From Flavobacterium ovatum (GTDB lineage: Bacteria; Bacteroidota; Bacteroidia; Flavobacteriales; Flavobacteriaceae), in assembly GCF_040703125.1 (NCBI RefSeq), contig NZ_CP160035.1, positions 3,334,001 to 3,398,000 on the forward strand: a stretch of DNA of 64,000 nucleotides, in the 5' to 3' direction. Positions 34,701 to 43,988 of the stretch are shown in pieces (within the stretch, counting starts at the first letter, position 1; every line of letters starts with the position of its first letter). The notes under the pieces were generated by a model. The model saw nothing but the letters and a program-made list of their open reading frames with translations, was not told the DNA's origin and ran no database searches. Position numbers and translations under genes: made by a program.

Positions 34701-35347
34701 TATCACATGATTTAAAGGCGCCTTTGCGAGGAATTGATGGTTATAGTAAGTTATTAGCGGATATATATAAATCCGATTTAACCGATGAGGCACAATCATT
34801 CATTGAAAAAATACGTACTTCTACCCTACAAATGAATCAAATTATTGATGATCTTTTAGAATATTCCCGTTTGGAAAGAAGTCAGTTGCACATTGGAAAA
34901 ATAAAAATAAAAGAGCTGATTGAATCTGTACTTTCTAGTTACGATGAAGAATTCAAAGCAGGGTATTTTAAAGTCAATATTAAAATTCCTAATTTCGAAA
35001 TCGATGCCGATGCTAAAGGTTTTGTAATTGCTTTTCGCAACCTTATTGAAAATGCCATTAAATTTAAAAAAGAAAAAACAAATCCTACCATCATAATTAA
35101 AATTGAAGAGAAAGAATTATCTTGGATCATTAGTGTTAATGACAATGGAATTGGTTTTGACATGAAATACCACCATAAGATATTTGATATATTTCAGCGC
35201 CTACAACGAGTCGAAGATTTCCCAGGAACAGGAATAGGTTTGGCTCTGGTGAGCAAAGCAATGCATAGAATGAATGGAAAAACATGGGCAGAAAGTAAAC
35301 CCAATGTAGGCTCAACTTTTTATTTAGAAATCCCCAAAAATCAATAA
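31799..35347 (+). CDS. Multi-PAS sensor histidine kinase with N-terminal PocR domain
   Basis: 1182 residues, no membrane segment, so a cytoplasmic sensor. An N-terminal PocR-like ligand domain (about 8-165) is followed by about six PAS domains (near 178-300, 305-425, 430-555, 565-690, 695-815, 820-940), several with a PAC tail such as GGISTDITAKK and NIVRDITERIEAE. A coiled coil leads to HisKA with SVSHDLKAPLRGID (phospho-acceptor His970) and HATPase_c with ENAIKFKKE, DNGIGFD and GTGIGLALVSK. The next gene begins 1 base past its stop and encodes a lone receiver, its probable partner. Input signal unknown; PocR domains in known cases bind small organic ligands. Confidence 0.92.
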   Translation: MKNNILECIDFRKIDTLLKGFKKTTGIAIAIGDLEGVILSQYEWRKLQNDFYFNNPETSNWSTNIKIELTKVEKFQFHKYLNGLAEVTIPIVLNNEHFVNILSGYFFFEKPDLQFFKEEAKQYGFDEKKYIDAINILPVFSLKEIQNTMTFLIETLHYIFEMASDKKKQLDLTDSLSTNKLFLENIIDNSPALIYVSDLDGKIKLANNEFGQIFQLDKTEIVGKYRQEIMPKEIAEQHRNNDIDVIQLKKSIISEEENMETDGKHFYISQKFPLFDTKGVIQGVGGISTDITAKKRAEEALIKSEIKYKSLFNNSVDGILVLNEQSEILELNNKICEILDYSREELVLLKRYQFIHSEDFANKDHTIALEELQQGKTIISQYRLRRKDGSYIPTELSTKMIAEGQFLNIVRDITERIEAEKTLQESEKKLSAIFNNHTDLQVLASIKNQNEYTVDAINNPYISTLASLGINVTIDAIIGKPLSQLNEIIGLNEDYYESTIAKYKEVARTGKSLNFTENLDIAGQIYTSEITIIPIMNDHGVCEYILYNSHNITEQKRVNRALIESEEKFKKIFLTSPDIVTISQIEDGIYVDVNENFIQISGYSQEEIIGKTSTDINIWHDLEDRNRMVSKLKECGKVENFEAQFTLKNGRIIEGLLSGALITINNKPHILTITRDITEFKLTEQAYKETAANLRSMIDNREDSIYSIDRDFNYIIFNSTFENIINNQYNIKLKKGMSSIDQLTEEQANFWVPKFKAAFEGESDTFEFNLTINDETQYFQSTINPIVEDHLITGASGISIDITKRKLIEEALKLSEEKFEKTFRLSPYLISLTNMEGQVFDVNDRVISTLGYTRDEFLGNKTTELPLWVNLKERENFTNLLTKDESVHNIEVQLRKKSGEIGDYLLSACIIEVNKKKVFLNIVHDISLRKNAEKEIIKLNNDLELKVKQRTAQLEDMNKELATFTYSVSHDLKAPLRGIDGYSKLLADIYKSDLTDEAQSFIEKIRTSTLQMNQIIDDLLEYSRLERSQLHIGKIKIKELIESVLSSYDEEFKAGYFKVNIKIPNFEIDADAKGFVIAFRNLIENAIKFKKEKTNPTIIIKIEEKELSWIISVNDNGIGFDMKYHHKIFDIFQRLQRVEDFPGTGIGLALVSKAMHRMNGKTWAESKPNVGSTFYLEIPKNQ

Positions 35348-35348
35348 T

Positions 35349-35777
35349 ATGACCTCACAAAATAGCGAAAAACCTATCCTACTTGTAGAAGACAACCCTG
35401 TCGACATCGATCTAACTTTGCGCGCTTTTGCTGCAAAAAAAATTGCAAATCAAATTCAAGTAGCCCGAGATGGTGAAGAAGCTTTAAAATATTTTGATCG
35501 ATGGGATAATGGAGAACCAAAGCCAATTGTCATATTACTTGATTTAAATATGCCTAAAGTTAATGGTCTAGAAGTACTTAAAAATCTAAAATCGCATCCG
35601 GAATTTAAAACTATTCCAGTAGTTATTTTAACCACTTCATCCGAATCTATAGATTTGAAAACAGCTTATGAATTGGGAGTTAATTCGTATATTGTAAAAC
35701 CAGTTAACTTTGAAAAATTTCTAGATGTTGTAGGTCATATTGATTTATACTGGAGATTAACCAATAAAACGCTATAA
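35349..35777 (+). CDS. Single-domain response regulator (Rcp1-like)
   Basis: 142 residues, one CheY-like receiver. Acidic pocket Glu14/Asp15 (LLVEDNP), phospho-acceptor Asp65 (LLDLNMP), Thr/Ser in LTTSSE and Lys in IVKPVNF. The insertion between beta-2 and beta-3 (DRWDNGEPKP) is typical of Rcp1-type regulators paired with phytochrome-like or multi-PAS kinases. It has no output domain, so it may act by protein contact or pass phosphate onward to the next hybrid kinase. It starts directly after the kinase stop (1-base gap). Confidence 0.93.
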   Translation: MTSQNSEKPILLVEDNPVDIDLTLRAFAAKKIANQIQVARDGEEALKYFDRWDNGEPKPIVILLDLNMPKVNGLEVLKNLKSHPEFKTIPVVILTTSSESIDLKTAYELGVNSYIVKPVNFEKFLDVVGHIDLYWRLTNKTL

Positions 35778-35810
35778 AATACCATTTTCACATTTTAACC
35801 CAAAAGTTAT

Positions 35811-38543
35811 ATGAAAATATTACTCCTTGAAGATAACTCAACAGATGCCGACTTAACAATTATAGGTCTATCCCAACTTATACCAGATATTAGTATTGAG
35901 CATGCTGTAACATTGCGGCAAGCAAGGAGTCTATTAACAGCAAATCATTCCTTTGATATTGCGGTTCTTGACGTTAATTTACCTGATGGGAATGGTCTTG
36001 AAATTCTTATTGAAATTAGACAACAAGATTTGAATTTCCCAGTGATTATGTTGACAGGCTCTGGTGATGAAGAAACTGCTGTTACTGCACTTAAATCAGG
36101 TGCTGAGGACTATATTGTAAAACGAGATGATTATGTTTCAAATCTGCCTGAGTCCATAAATCAAGCTATTACAAATTTTAAGGAAAATGCGTTTAATAAA
36201 TCAGAGGTAATACAAGTACTTTATATAGAGCATCATGCTGCTGATATTGATTTTACAATTCGCCATCTTGCACAATATGCACCTTATATACATATCGATC
36301 CAGTAACAACGGTAGACGAAGCTTTAATTAAATTAAATTCTGAAAATTTCAAAAAGTACAAGCTAGTCTTGATGGATTATAGATTACCCGGAATGGACGC
36401 CTTAGAACTAATAAAAACGATACGACAAAAAGTAAAACTTAAAATTCCTATCATTTTAGTTACAGGTCAAGGGAACGAAGAGTTGGCTGTACAAGCGCTA
36501 AAACTTGGTGCAAATGATTATCTTACAAAGAGTGAAAACTACTTATTCAAACTTCCTTCAGTTATAGTAAACTGCTATCAACATTATGAATTAAAGAAAA
36601 GACATTTAGCCCAAGTAGAAAGCGAATCGAAATACCGTCTTCTGGCTGACAATTCAGGTGACATCATCTTCACGCTTGATATGGACCTCAATTATACCTA
36701 TATAAGTCCCGCGGTCAAAACCATGAGAGGTTTCACCCCAGAAGAAGCCATTACACATAAAATAAAAGAGGTATTAACTCCTGCTTCTTACCTAAAAGTA
36801 ACAAAGTTAATAGGAACTATTCAATCTGAAAAATCATTAATCACCGGCCAAGAATGTTTGATTAATGCAGTTGAATTAGAAATGTATAAAAAGGACAAAA
36901 GCACGATTTGGACTGAAGTAAAAACATCGCTAATTTTTGATGAGAATAAAAATGCTGTGGGTATATTAGGTGTTACAAGAGATATCTCCGAACGCAAAGC
37001 TATTTCAGATAAATTAATTCAACTTTCTCGTGCAGTTGAACAAAGTCCTACTCTAGTAGAAATAACAGATATAAAAGGGAATATTGAATATATAAATCCA
37101 AAATTTACTGAAACTACAGGCTACTCATTTAAGGAAGTAGTAGGTAAAAACCCAAGATTTTTAAAGTCCGGATATACTACAGATAAGGAGTACAAAAATT
37201 TATGGAACACCATTACCTCTGGTGGTGAATGGCGTGGTGAATTTCACAACAAACGAAAAGATGGAACATTATACTGGGAAGAAGCTTTAATTTCCTCGAT
37301 AAAAAATTCCGAAGGAGAAATAACGCATTACTTAGCTCTAAAATCAGATATTACTGAAAAGAAAAAAATACTTAACGAACTTATAGTCGCTAAAGAAAAA
37401 GCAGAAGAAAGCGATCGATTAAAATCAGCATTCTTGGCTAATATGAGTCATGAAATTCGAACTCCTATGAATGGAATTTTAGGGTTTTCTGCGTTGTTGA
37501 GTGAGCCAGAATTAGGAAAAGAAGAACAGCAAGAATACATCAAACTTATTCAAGTAAGTGGAGCACGCATGCTTAACCTTATTTCGGAAATTATAGATAT
37601 CTCAAAGATTGAATCTGGAATGATGGAAATTAGTCTCCAAGAAGTAAATATTAATGAAGGAATGGATTTTGTATTTAATCTTTTAAAATTAGATGCCAAA
37701 GAAAAATCAATTGATATAACCCACAACAGCAACTCGTTTCCTGATCTTTATTTAATCACAGATTCTGAAAAGTTGTATGCTGTTTTAACAAACTTAGTAA
37801 AAAATGCTATCAAATACACCGACAAAGGTTCGATTGAATTTGGCTATAATATTAAAAATTCAACTGTAGAATTTTTTGTAAAAGATACTGGAATTGGAAT
37901 CCCATTAGACAGGCAATCTGCCATTTTTGAGCGTTTTATTCAAGTCGATATAGCCAATATAGCAGCGCGTCATGGTGCTGGATTAGGACTGGCAATAGCA
38001 AAAGCTTTTGTTAAATTATTGGATGGTGATATTTGGCTTGAAAGCCAGGAAGGAATGGGTACCACCTTTTATTTCACATTACCATTTAACACAAAAAATA
38101 AAGAACCAAGTTTACAAACTAACACAATTAAAAAAATTGGAAAAGAAAATGCAACTCATATCAATTCAAAACTAAAAATATTAATAACTGATGACGACAC
38201 CATTTCAAGAAAATTAATATCAAAGTCGGTAAATGAATTTGCAAGAGAAATAATTGAAGCCAAAAATGGTCTTGAAGCAGTTGAAAAATTCAAAGAAAAC
38301 TCATACTTTGATTTGATCTTAATGGATGTTCAAATGCCTATAATGAATGGTTATGACGCTATTACAGAAATTCGAAAATTAGATAAAAATATTATTATTA
38401 TAACACAATCTGCATTTGGACTCACGGGTGATAGAGAAAAAGCAATTTCGGCTGGTTCTAATGATTACATTACCAAACCGATTGATAAAAATGAGTTAGT
38501 TCTTTTACTCAACAAATATTTTAATCCCTCAAAAGTTAATTGA
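35811..38543 (+). CDS. Hybrid histidine kinase REC-REC-PAS-PAS-HisKA-HATPase-REC
   Basis: 910 residues, soluble. REC1 (1-120) is complete with Glu7/Asp8 and Asp54 (LDVNLPDG). REC2 (133-255) has Asp189 (MDYRLPG) but the acidic pair position reads Glu140-His141, so metal binding may be altered. Two PAS domains follow (about 270-395 and 400-520, ending LALKSDITEKKK), then HisKA with NMSHEIRTPMNG (His547), HATPase_c (KNAIKYTDKG, DTGIGIP, GAGLGLAIAKA) and a C-terminal REC3 with Asp839 (LMDVQMP). The two N-terminal receivers can take phosphate from the upstream kinase, making a phosphorelay. It follows the response-regulator gene by 33 bases. Confidence 0.93.
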   Translation: MKILLLEDNSTDADLTIIGLSQLIPDISIEHAVTLRQARSLLTANHSFDIAVLDVNLPDGNGLEILIEIRQQDLNFPVIMLTGSGDEETAVTALKSGAEDYIVKRDDYVSNLPESINQAITNFKENAFNKSEVIQVLYIEHHAADIDFTIRHLAQYAPYIHIDPVTTVDEALIKLNSENFKKYKLVLMDYRLPGMDALELIKTIRQKVKLKIPIILVTGQGNEELAVQALKLGANDYLTKSENYLFKLPSVIVNCYQHYELKKRHLAQVESESKYRLLADNSGDIIFTLDMDLNYTYISPAVKTMRGFTPEEAITHKIKEVLTPASYLKVTKLIGTIQSEKSLITGQECLINAVELEMYKKDKSTIWTEVKTSLIFDENKNAVGILGVTRDISERKAISDKLIQLSRAVEQSPTLVEITDIKGNIEYINPKFTETTGYSFKEVVGKNPRFLKSGYTTDKEYKNLWNTITSGGEWRGEFHNKRKDGTLYWEEALISSIKNSEGEITHYLALKSDITEKKKILNELIVAKEKAEESDRLKSAFLANMSHEIRTPMNGILGFSALLSEPELGKEEQQEYIKLIQVSGARMLNLISEIIDISKIESGMMEISLQEVNINEGMDFVFNLLKLDAKEKSIDITHNSNSFPDLYLITDSEKLYAVLTNLVKNAIKYTDKGSIEFGYNIKNSTVEFFVKDTGIGIPLDRQSAIFERFIQVDIANIAARHGAGLGLAIAKAFVKLLDGDIWLESQEGMGTTFYFTLPFNTKNKEPSLQTNTIKKIGKENATHINSKLKILITDDDTISRKLISKSVNEFAREIIEAKNGLEAVEKFKENSYFDLILMDVQMPIMNGYDAITEIRKLDKNIIIITQSAFGLTGDREKAISAGSNDYITKPIDKNELVLLLNKYFNPSKVN

Positions 38544-38814
38544 GCCAAATTATTTTTTGATATAACTACAGAAAAAGCGCTACTATTTTGTAGCAGTTTA
38601 TATTTCTAAATAATTTTTCTTCAAAAAACTGTATAGTTCGTATTATAAAATCTACTTCCTTTTTACTTTTAAATTTAATAGCTATTTCTAATAAGTTTTT
38701 ATGGAAAAATTTGGTACTACTCGCGACTCAATTCTATTTATAATTTACTTCATTAGGAATAGTCTTGTAGTAAATAAAAACACAACTTTAATTTCTCAAA
38801 AAAATTTAGACAAA

Positions 38815-40227
38815 ATGGAAAAAAATATTAAAATGTACGGTGCTGAATGGTGTCCAGATTGCAGAAGAACCAAAGAATTTTTCACTAAAAACAACATAGA
38901 TTTTGAATATGTCAATATTGACATCACTCCCGAAGCTTCTCAATTGGTAGAAGGTTATAATAAAGGCAAAAGAATCATTCCAACGGTCTTAATTGATGAT
39001 GTGGCTTTTAGTAATCCTCAAAACTATGAATTAGCACAGCAGTTAGGAATAAATAAACAAGGACGCATTAAATTGTTTGGCGCAGATTGGTGTCCTGATT
39101 GCCGAAGAGCCAAACGTTTTTTACAAGACAATCAAGTTAACTTTGAATTTATCGATGTAGAAAATATGGATGGAGCAAGTGAATTTGTGATGAAGGTAAA
39201 CAATGGAAAAAGAATTATCCCAACCATTTTGTTCAATGACAAAGCCTATTCCAATCCTGATAATGCGAAACTTACCTCCTTATTGGAAATAGATCAAGTG
39301 GCCGATACTAGAGTTTACGATCTGCTTATCGTGGGTGGTGGTGCGGCGGGACTTACAACATCTATCTACGCACAAAGAGATCGATTTGACAGTATCATAC
39401 TCGAAAAGAAAAATATTGGTGGTAATGCTTTTATAACTAAAAAGATAGAAAACTACCCTGGATTTAAAGAAGTTTCAGGTCCTGACTTAATGGATAGAAT
39501 GGCTGATCAAGCCGAAACGCTAGGTGCCAAAATAGAAACTGGTGAAGAAATAGTCAATATCGAAAAGACAGAAACTTTTTTTAAGGTTGGTACCAAAATG
39601 CAAGAATATCGTGCCAAATCAATTGTCATAAGTACGGGCAGTACCTATAGAACTCTTGGTATTGATGGTGAACAGGAACTGATAGGCTCTGGTATTCACT
39701 TTTGTGCTACTTGTGATGGTGCTTTTTACAGAGACAAAGAAGTAATCGTGATCGGTGGCGGAAATAGCGCTCTAGAAGAAGGAATGTTTCTGGCCAGTTT
39801 TTGTAAAAAAGTGAGCATCATTCATCGAAGTGAAAAATTTTCAGCTAATGAAGTCTATACAGAGAAGTTAGACTCCTTTCCAAACATTGAAATCTTTTTA
39901 AATATAACACCCAAAGCATTTATTCCAAATGAATCAGGAAGTTTTGAAAAATTGGTTTACACTGATAATGAAACTAAAAAGGAAGCGGAAATAAAAGCTG
40001 ATGGCGTTTTTGTGTTCATTGGATTAATCCCAAACACGAAACCTTTTGAAGGATTGATCAATCTTTCTCAAAGCGGACATATCCTCACCAAAGGGTTAAA
40101 CCAAACCAATGTCCCTGGAATATTTGCTGCAGGCGATTGTAGATTTGGAGCAATTGCACAAGTTGCGGCTGCAACAGGTGAAGGTGTTGTTGCTAGTTAT
40201 GGAATCAAGGAATATTTAAAAAAATAA
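38815..40227 (+). CDS. Fusion protein: two glutaredoxin-like domains plus thioredoxin reductase
   Basis: 470 residues from the ATG at 38815; the frame extends upstream to 38701, but that part has no domain character. Two Grx-like domains in tandem carry WCPDC (Cys13/Cys16 and Cys93/Cys96) and share the RIIPTV/I segment with the cis-proline. A linker leads to an FAD/NADPH thioredoxin reductase: GGGAAG (from 174), the redox centre CATC (Cys297/Cys300), GGGNSALEEG and the C-terminal GIFAAGDCRFG with QVAAATGEG. The reductase could pass electrons straight to its own Grx domains. It is a lone gene after the signalling cluster; substrate unknown. Confidence 0.9.
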   Translation: MEKNIKMYGAEWCPDCRRTKEFFTKNNIDFEYVNIDITPEASQLVEGYNKGKRIIPTVLIDDVAFSNPQNYELAQQLGINKQGRIKLFGADWCPDCRRAKRFLQDNQVNFEFIDVENMDGASEFVMKVNNGKRIIPTILFNDKAYSNPDNAKLTSLLEIDQVADTRVYDLLIVGGGAAGLTTSIYAQRDRFDSIILEKKNIGGNAFITKKIENYPGFKEVSGPDLMDRMADQAETLGAKIETGEEIVNIEKTETFFKVGTKMQEYRAKSIVISTGSTYRTLGIDGEQELIGSGIHFCATCDGAFYRDKEVIVIGGGNSALEEGMFLASFCKKVSIIHRSEKFSANEVYTEKLDSFPNIEIFLNITPKAFIPNESGSFEKLVYTDNETKKEAEIKADGVFVFIGLIPNTKPFEGLINLSQSGHILTKGLNQTNVPGIFAAGDCRFGAIAQVAAATGEGVVASYGIKEYLKK

Positions 40228-40412
40228 CAAGGAATCTTAGCGTATGAAAAGTCCTAAATATTAATACTGATAATGATGAGTTGTAATACCAATATTATTT
40301 ATAAAATAGTTCAATTATCAGTTAGATCACAGTCGAGAACCACCATTACATCTCAACTGCGCTACCAATGACATTTTACTTTAAATATCTGAATTACAAA
40401 ACTTAAAAACAC

Positions 40413-40448
40413 ACACTTCTAACCCCTCTCAAGAGGAATTAGAAGTGT
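40413..40448 (+). terminator. Hairpin downstream of the reductase fusion
   Basis: ACACTTCT-aa-CCCCTC pairs with GAGG...AGAAGTGT around TCAA. It has no T-run, so it may be an RNA-stabilising stem and not a terminator. Confidence 0.45.
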
Positions 40449-40645
40449 TAACATTCAAATAACGTCATTTTATATTGCTTTTTTTAGAATAAAAATTACT
40501 CCTCGATCTGACAAAAATTAGATTAGACTAGTTTTTTGGTATACAAATAATTTAGGATGAGACAACTTAGATACGCCTATATCGCTGTAGTTGTTATTCC
40601 TTCGTGCATCTTGGAGAAAGATTTTATTTTTAAAATCATCTACCT

Positions 40646-40697
40646 AAACTTAAAACAAAAAAATGGGAATAGATCCCATTTTTTTTTGTTTTAAGTT
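40646..40697. terminator. Strong bidirectional terminator
   Basis: A stem of more than 20 bp: AAACTTAAAAC, an A-run and ATGGGA pair with TCCCAT, a T-run and GTTTTAAGTTT. It sits between the convergent reductase fusion and TonB receptor genes. Confidence 0.9.
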
Positions 40698-40711
40698 TAA
40701 AGAAGTATTTC

Positions 40712-43336
40712 TTAAAATTTGAAATTTAATCCTGCTGTAAAAGTAGTACCGCTGATACCAAACTGACTGACTTCCCAAGGATATCTAAAACGACCACCTA
40801 AATTGGTAATAACATCTCCTTTGGTATCAATCTCATCTGGATAGATATTCAATAGATTGTTTACCATTACATTGGCAGAAATTGTACTAGTAAATTTATA
40901 TGCAAAACCAAAATCAGTGATTACTTTACCTTTGAAAGTTTGATCTTTTGATACATCTTTAGCATGTTGCCAAGTAACTTTCCCGAAGTAATTGTTATTC
41001 AAAATAACACTCAATTTATTAATGTCGTAATTCAACCCTAACAAAACTTTGGTATTAGGTCTTGCGCTTAAAATTCTTCCTTGTTCTTTACGGTTGAAGA
41101 TATCGTATCCATTGGCTTTCAAGATTTCTGGAGTTGCAATTTGTCCATCAATCTCAGTTTTAGATATATTTGAAGCTAAATTGATAGCTAATTTTCCGTT
41201 TCCAATTTCCATATTTTTGTAATTCATCACAATATCTACCCCTCTAGAAACAGTGTTTACGGCATTGATAAAGAATTTCATACTTGTAACTTTGTTATCT
41301 AGTAAGATTTGTTCCACTGGGTTTGTACTAAGTGTATCTTTATCAAAACCAACTTCCCCTGAGAATAACACACGATCTTTAACTTTGATATGGTAGAAAT
41401 CAACTGAGGTTGAAAAATGAGCACCTGATCTCAATGTAATTCCTGTTGAAATATTTTGAGATTTTTCAGCATGCAATTTAGGAACTCCTAAACTTATAAC
41501 GGCAGGATCCACATTATTGAAAGTTCCTTGATTTGAAATTGTATTTCCAGAAACAAGCGTTTGAATGTTACTCAAATAAATTTGGTGTAAAGCAGGCGCT
41601 CTAAATCCTGTACTATAAGAAGCTCTTACCACAATATCACTGTTAAGTTTGTAACGTGAATTTACTTTCCAAGAGAAATTATCTCCAAAATCTGAGTAGT
41701 TTTCATATCGTAATGACCCCCCAATTAAGAAAGCTTCGGTCATGTCATAATCCAAAGTCGTATAAAGACCAACGTTATTACGGTCTTTTATTAGTGCATT
41801 TGAAGGTTGTAGTCCAGGAAAAGATTGTACACCTCCACCAATATAAGATTCTACTTGACCCGCTCTTGCCTCATATTGCTCTTTTCTTATTTCTGATCCA
41901 AAACCAAAAGTTACTTTATCAAAACTTCTAGAGAAATCCGCATTTGCAACTAACTGGCTGAAAGTGTATCCACCAGCTTTAAATTCTGTTGGGCTACCAG
42001 CGCCAAGATCAACATTTAAAGAGTTCTTTACTGTATAATCAACTTTGTTCATACCAGTAGTTAAACTGAAATCTGCATTAAATCCTAACAAGTTTGTTTT
42101 TATACCAGCACTACTCAAATTATCAAATACATCTGTATTAAATGTAGGCTGAAAACCGTTATAAGTAGTTCCAGGAGCATGCAATAAATTATATGGATCT
42201 GAAACATCAGGCCAGTAAGGAACTCTGTAAAGTGCTGAACTTGTTCCTTTTCTGATATTAATATCTCCAAAAGCATAAAGAGTAGTTCTATCTGAAAGTG
42301 GGTATTCTACATTAAAAACCAATGCACCCATTTTAGTATCTGGCTGACCGATATTCATTCCTAAACTTGGGTTGTTTTTTATATAATCTCCCCACTGAGG
42401 ATCATTTGCATATTTTTCGAATAAATCATCTTTACCAGGAGTCCCAGGTCTATTGGTTTTATTTTGATCTAAATAAGAAACGTTGAAGTTTACAAATCCT
42501 TTATCCGCAAATTTAAACCCTGAGTTCAAATCAGCGCCAAAATTAAATCCATCTCCTTCTGAAGTAATTCCAGAAGTAAGACTCACTTCTGTAAAGTTAG
42601 TTTGTTTTTTAAGAATGATGTTTACAACACCCGCAATCGCATCAGATCCATACTGAGAAGATGCTCCATCACGTAATACTTCGACTCTTTCAATAGCTGA
42701 AAACGGAATACTTTTCATATCTGTTCCTACTTCACCTTTTCCTGGAGTATCATTAATATACACTAATGCGCTTTGATTCTTTCTTTTTCCGTTTACCAAA
42801 ACTAACGTACGGCTTGGCCCTAAGCCACGTAAATCTGCAGGATCAAAATGTGCTGTAGCATCAGATACAGCTTGAGTGCTCGAATTAAACGAAGGTATTT
42901 TGTAGGCTAACATCTTATCAAAAGTTACTTGTCCGCTTGACTTAAGATCTTCAGAATAGATTTTGTCAATTGGAACTGCTGAACTTAATACGGTACGTGT
43001 TTTGGCTCTATTTCCTGTTATAACCACTTCATCTAAACTATTATTTGGATCTAATTTAATTACAACTGCTGCTGCAATGCTAGTTACCTGAATAGCTTTG
43101 TTTTGGTATCCAACGTATTTCGCAATTAAAGTAGCAGGCAATGCTTTTACTTTAATTTCAAATTTACCATTTGCATCGGTAGTTACCCCATTTGATGTGT
43201 TATTATCAACCACATTTGAAAAAGGCATAGCTTGTCCGTTTTCGTCGTTCACGACCCCTTTAATGGTTTGGGCATTCATTACCGCAGGCATTATTAACGT
43301 AAATAATACGCCTAAAATAAAATGTTTAAATTTCAT
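40712..43336 (-). CDS. TonB-dependent receptor with carboxypeptidase-like N-terminal domain
   Basis: 874 residues with a signal peptide (MKFKHFILGVLFTLIMPAVMNAQ). A CarboxypepD_reg-like domain (about 24-105; IKGVVNDENGQAMPFSNV) precedes the plug (about 110-235) with the plug end motif RVEVLRDGASSQYGSDAIAG, then a beta-barrel ending LNFKF. There is no partner SusD gene, and the plug resembles iron- or cofactor-complex receptors more than SusC. Substrate cannot be told. Its gene stands alone with a strong terminator and a 650-base upstream region. Confidence 0.9.
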   Translation of the reverse strand: MKFKHFILGVLFTLIMPAVMNAQTIKGVVNDENGQAMPFSNVVDNNTSNGVTTDANGKFEIKVKALPATLIAKYVGYQNKAIQVTSIAAAVVIKLDPNNSLDEVVITGNRAKTRTVLSSAVPIDKIYSEDLKSSGQVTFDKMLAYKIPSFNSSTQAVSDATAHFDPADLRGLGPSRTLVLVNGKRKNQSALVYINDTPGKGEVGTDMKSIPFSAIERVEVLRDGASSQYGSDAIAGVVNIILKKQTNFTEVSLTSGITSEGDGFNFGADLNSGFKFADKGFVNFNVSYLDQNKTNRPGTPGKDDLFEKYANDPQWGDYIKNNPSLGMNIGQPDTKMGALVFNVEYPLSDRTTLYAFGDINIRKGTSSALYRVPYWPDVSDPYNLLHAPGTTYNGFQPTFNTDVFDNLSSAGIKTNLLGFNADFSLTTGMNKVDYTVKNSLNVDLGAGSPTEFKAGGYTFSQLVANADFSRSFDKVTFGFGSEIRKEQYEARAGQVESYIGGGVQSFPGLQPSNALIKDRNNVGLYTTLDYDMTEAFLIGGSLRYENYSDFGDNFSWKVNSRYKLNSDIVVRASYSTGFRAPALHQIYLSNIQTLVSGNTISNQGTFNNVDPAVISLGVPKLHAEKSQNISTGITLRSGAHFSTSVDFYHIKVKDRVLFSGEVGFDKDTLSTNPVEQILLDNKVTSMKFFINAVNTVSRGVDIVMNYKNMEIGNGKLAINLASNISKTEIDGQIATPEILKANGYDIFNRKEQGRILSARPNTKVLLGLNYDINKLSVILNNNYFGKVTWQHAKDVSKDQTFKGKVITDFGFAYKFTSTISANVMVNNLLNIYPDEIDTKGDVITNLGGRFRYPWEVSQFGISGTTFTAGLNFKF

Positions 43337-43371
43337 AAATCTTGTGGGTGTTTTGTCTTAAAATTTCTTAA

Positions 43372-43379
43372 CAAAATTA
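43372..43379 (-). promoter_or_regulatory. Possible -10 element of the TonB receptor gene
   Basis: On the minus strand TAATTTTG fits TAnnTTTG, 35 bases before the ATG at 43336. No TTTG at normal spacing, so tentative. Confidence 0.4.
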
Positions 43380-43988
43380 AAACTAAAAGTTAATAAAATT
43401 ATAACAGATTGGTATTTTTACACAAAAACAGACATAATCTTAATTGTAATAATAAATTTTAAATTATCAACAACAAAACCACACAATAACTACACATAAA
43501 CAACCAAAAACACCAAGCAAAAGTATTTTACTCACTAATACATAGATATGTTATTGTACGAAGTATCCTTTTTTATTAGTCATTACGAAATTATTTAATC
43601 GTGTCTGCTTACACAATTGATGCAACCGAAGCGTTTAAAAGTTAATGAACCAACTATTATAGCTCAAAATTTCATAGATTCAATAACGTATCCATAACGT
43701 TTTTATCATTCTGAATTAAGTTTATAAATTCACAATTCATTTAAGCCCTTATTATAGTAAACTTTTTACGAATAATGATCCCCTCCTTTGTGAAATTATA
43801 CTTTCCTACCAAATTTCTAATACCACTGAAATAAAATAGCCTTTGAACCTTATCAAAATTATTCGTCTGCATCTTTTTATGGACGAAAACCTCTGTAAAC
43901 TCTATTTAGGACTAGACATCTACACATTTATCGATGTTATTGCTATAAAAACCGTATTTTAGATTAATCATACATATATAAAACTAAA
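43380..43988. other. 609-base stretch without a recognised feature
   Basis: Very AT-rich divergent spacer between the TonB receptor and DUF1801 genes. I see no hairpin, no tRNA-like fold and no long frame. Confidence 0.4.

Larger units (their letters stand above)
40228..40711. other. Convergent intergenic region with two hairpins
   Basis: Besides the hairpin at 40413-40448 and the terminator at 40646-40697, no gene is visible; AT-rich with short frames. Confidence 0.4.

Noticed and set aside
38701..38814. 38-residue N-terminal extension of the Grx-TrxR fusion
   Set aside because: It has no domain features, and the Grx fold starts directly at the later ATG.
43380..43988. Long spacer as a hidden RNA gene
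   Set aside because: No tRNA-like fold, conserved stem or terminator was found by eye.
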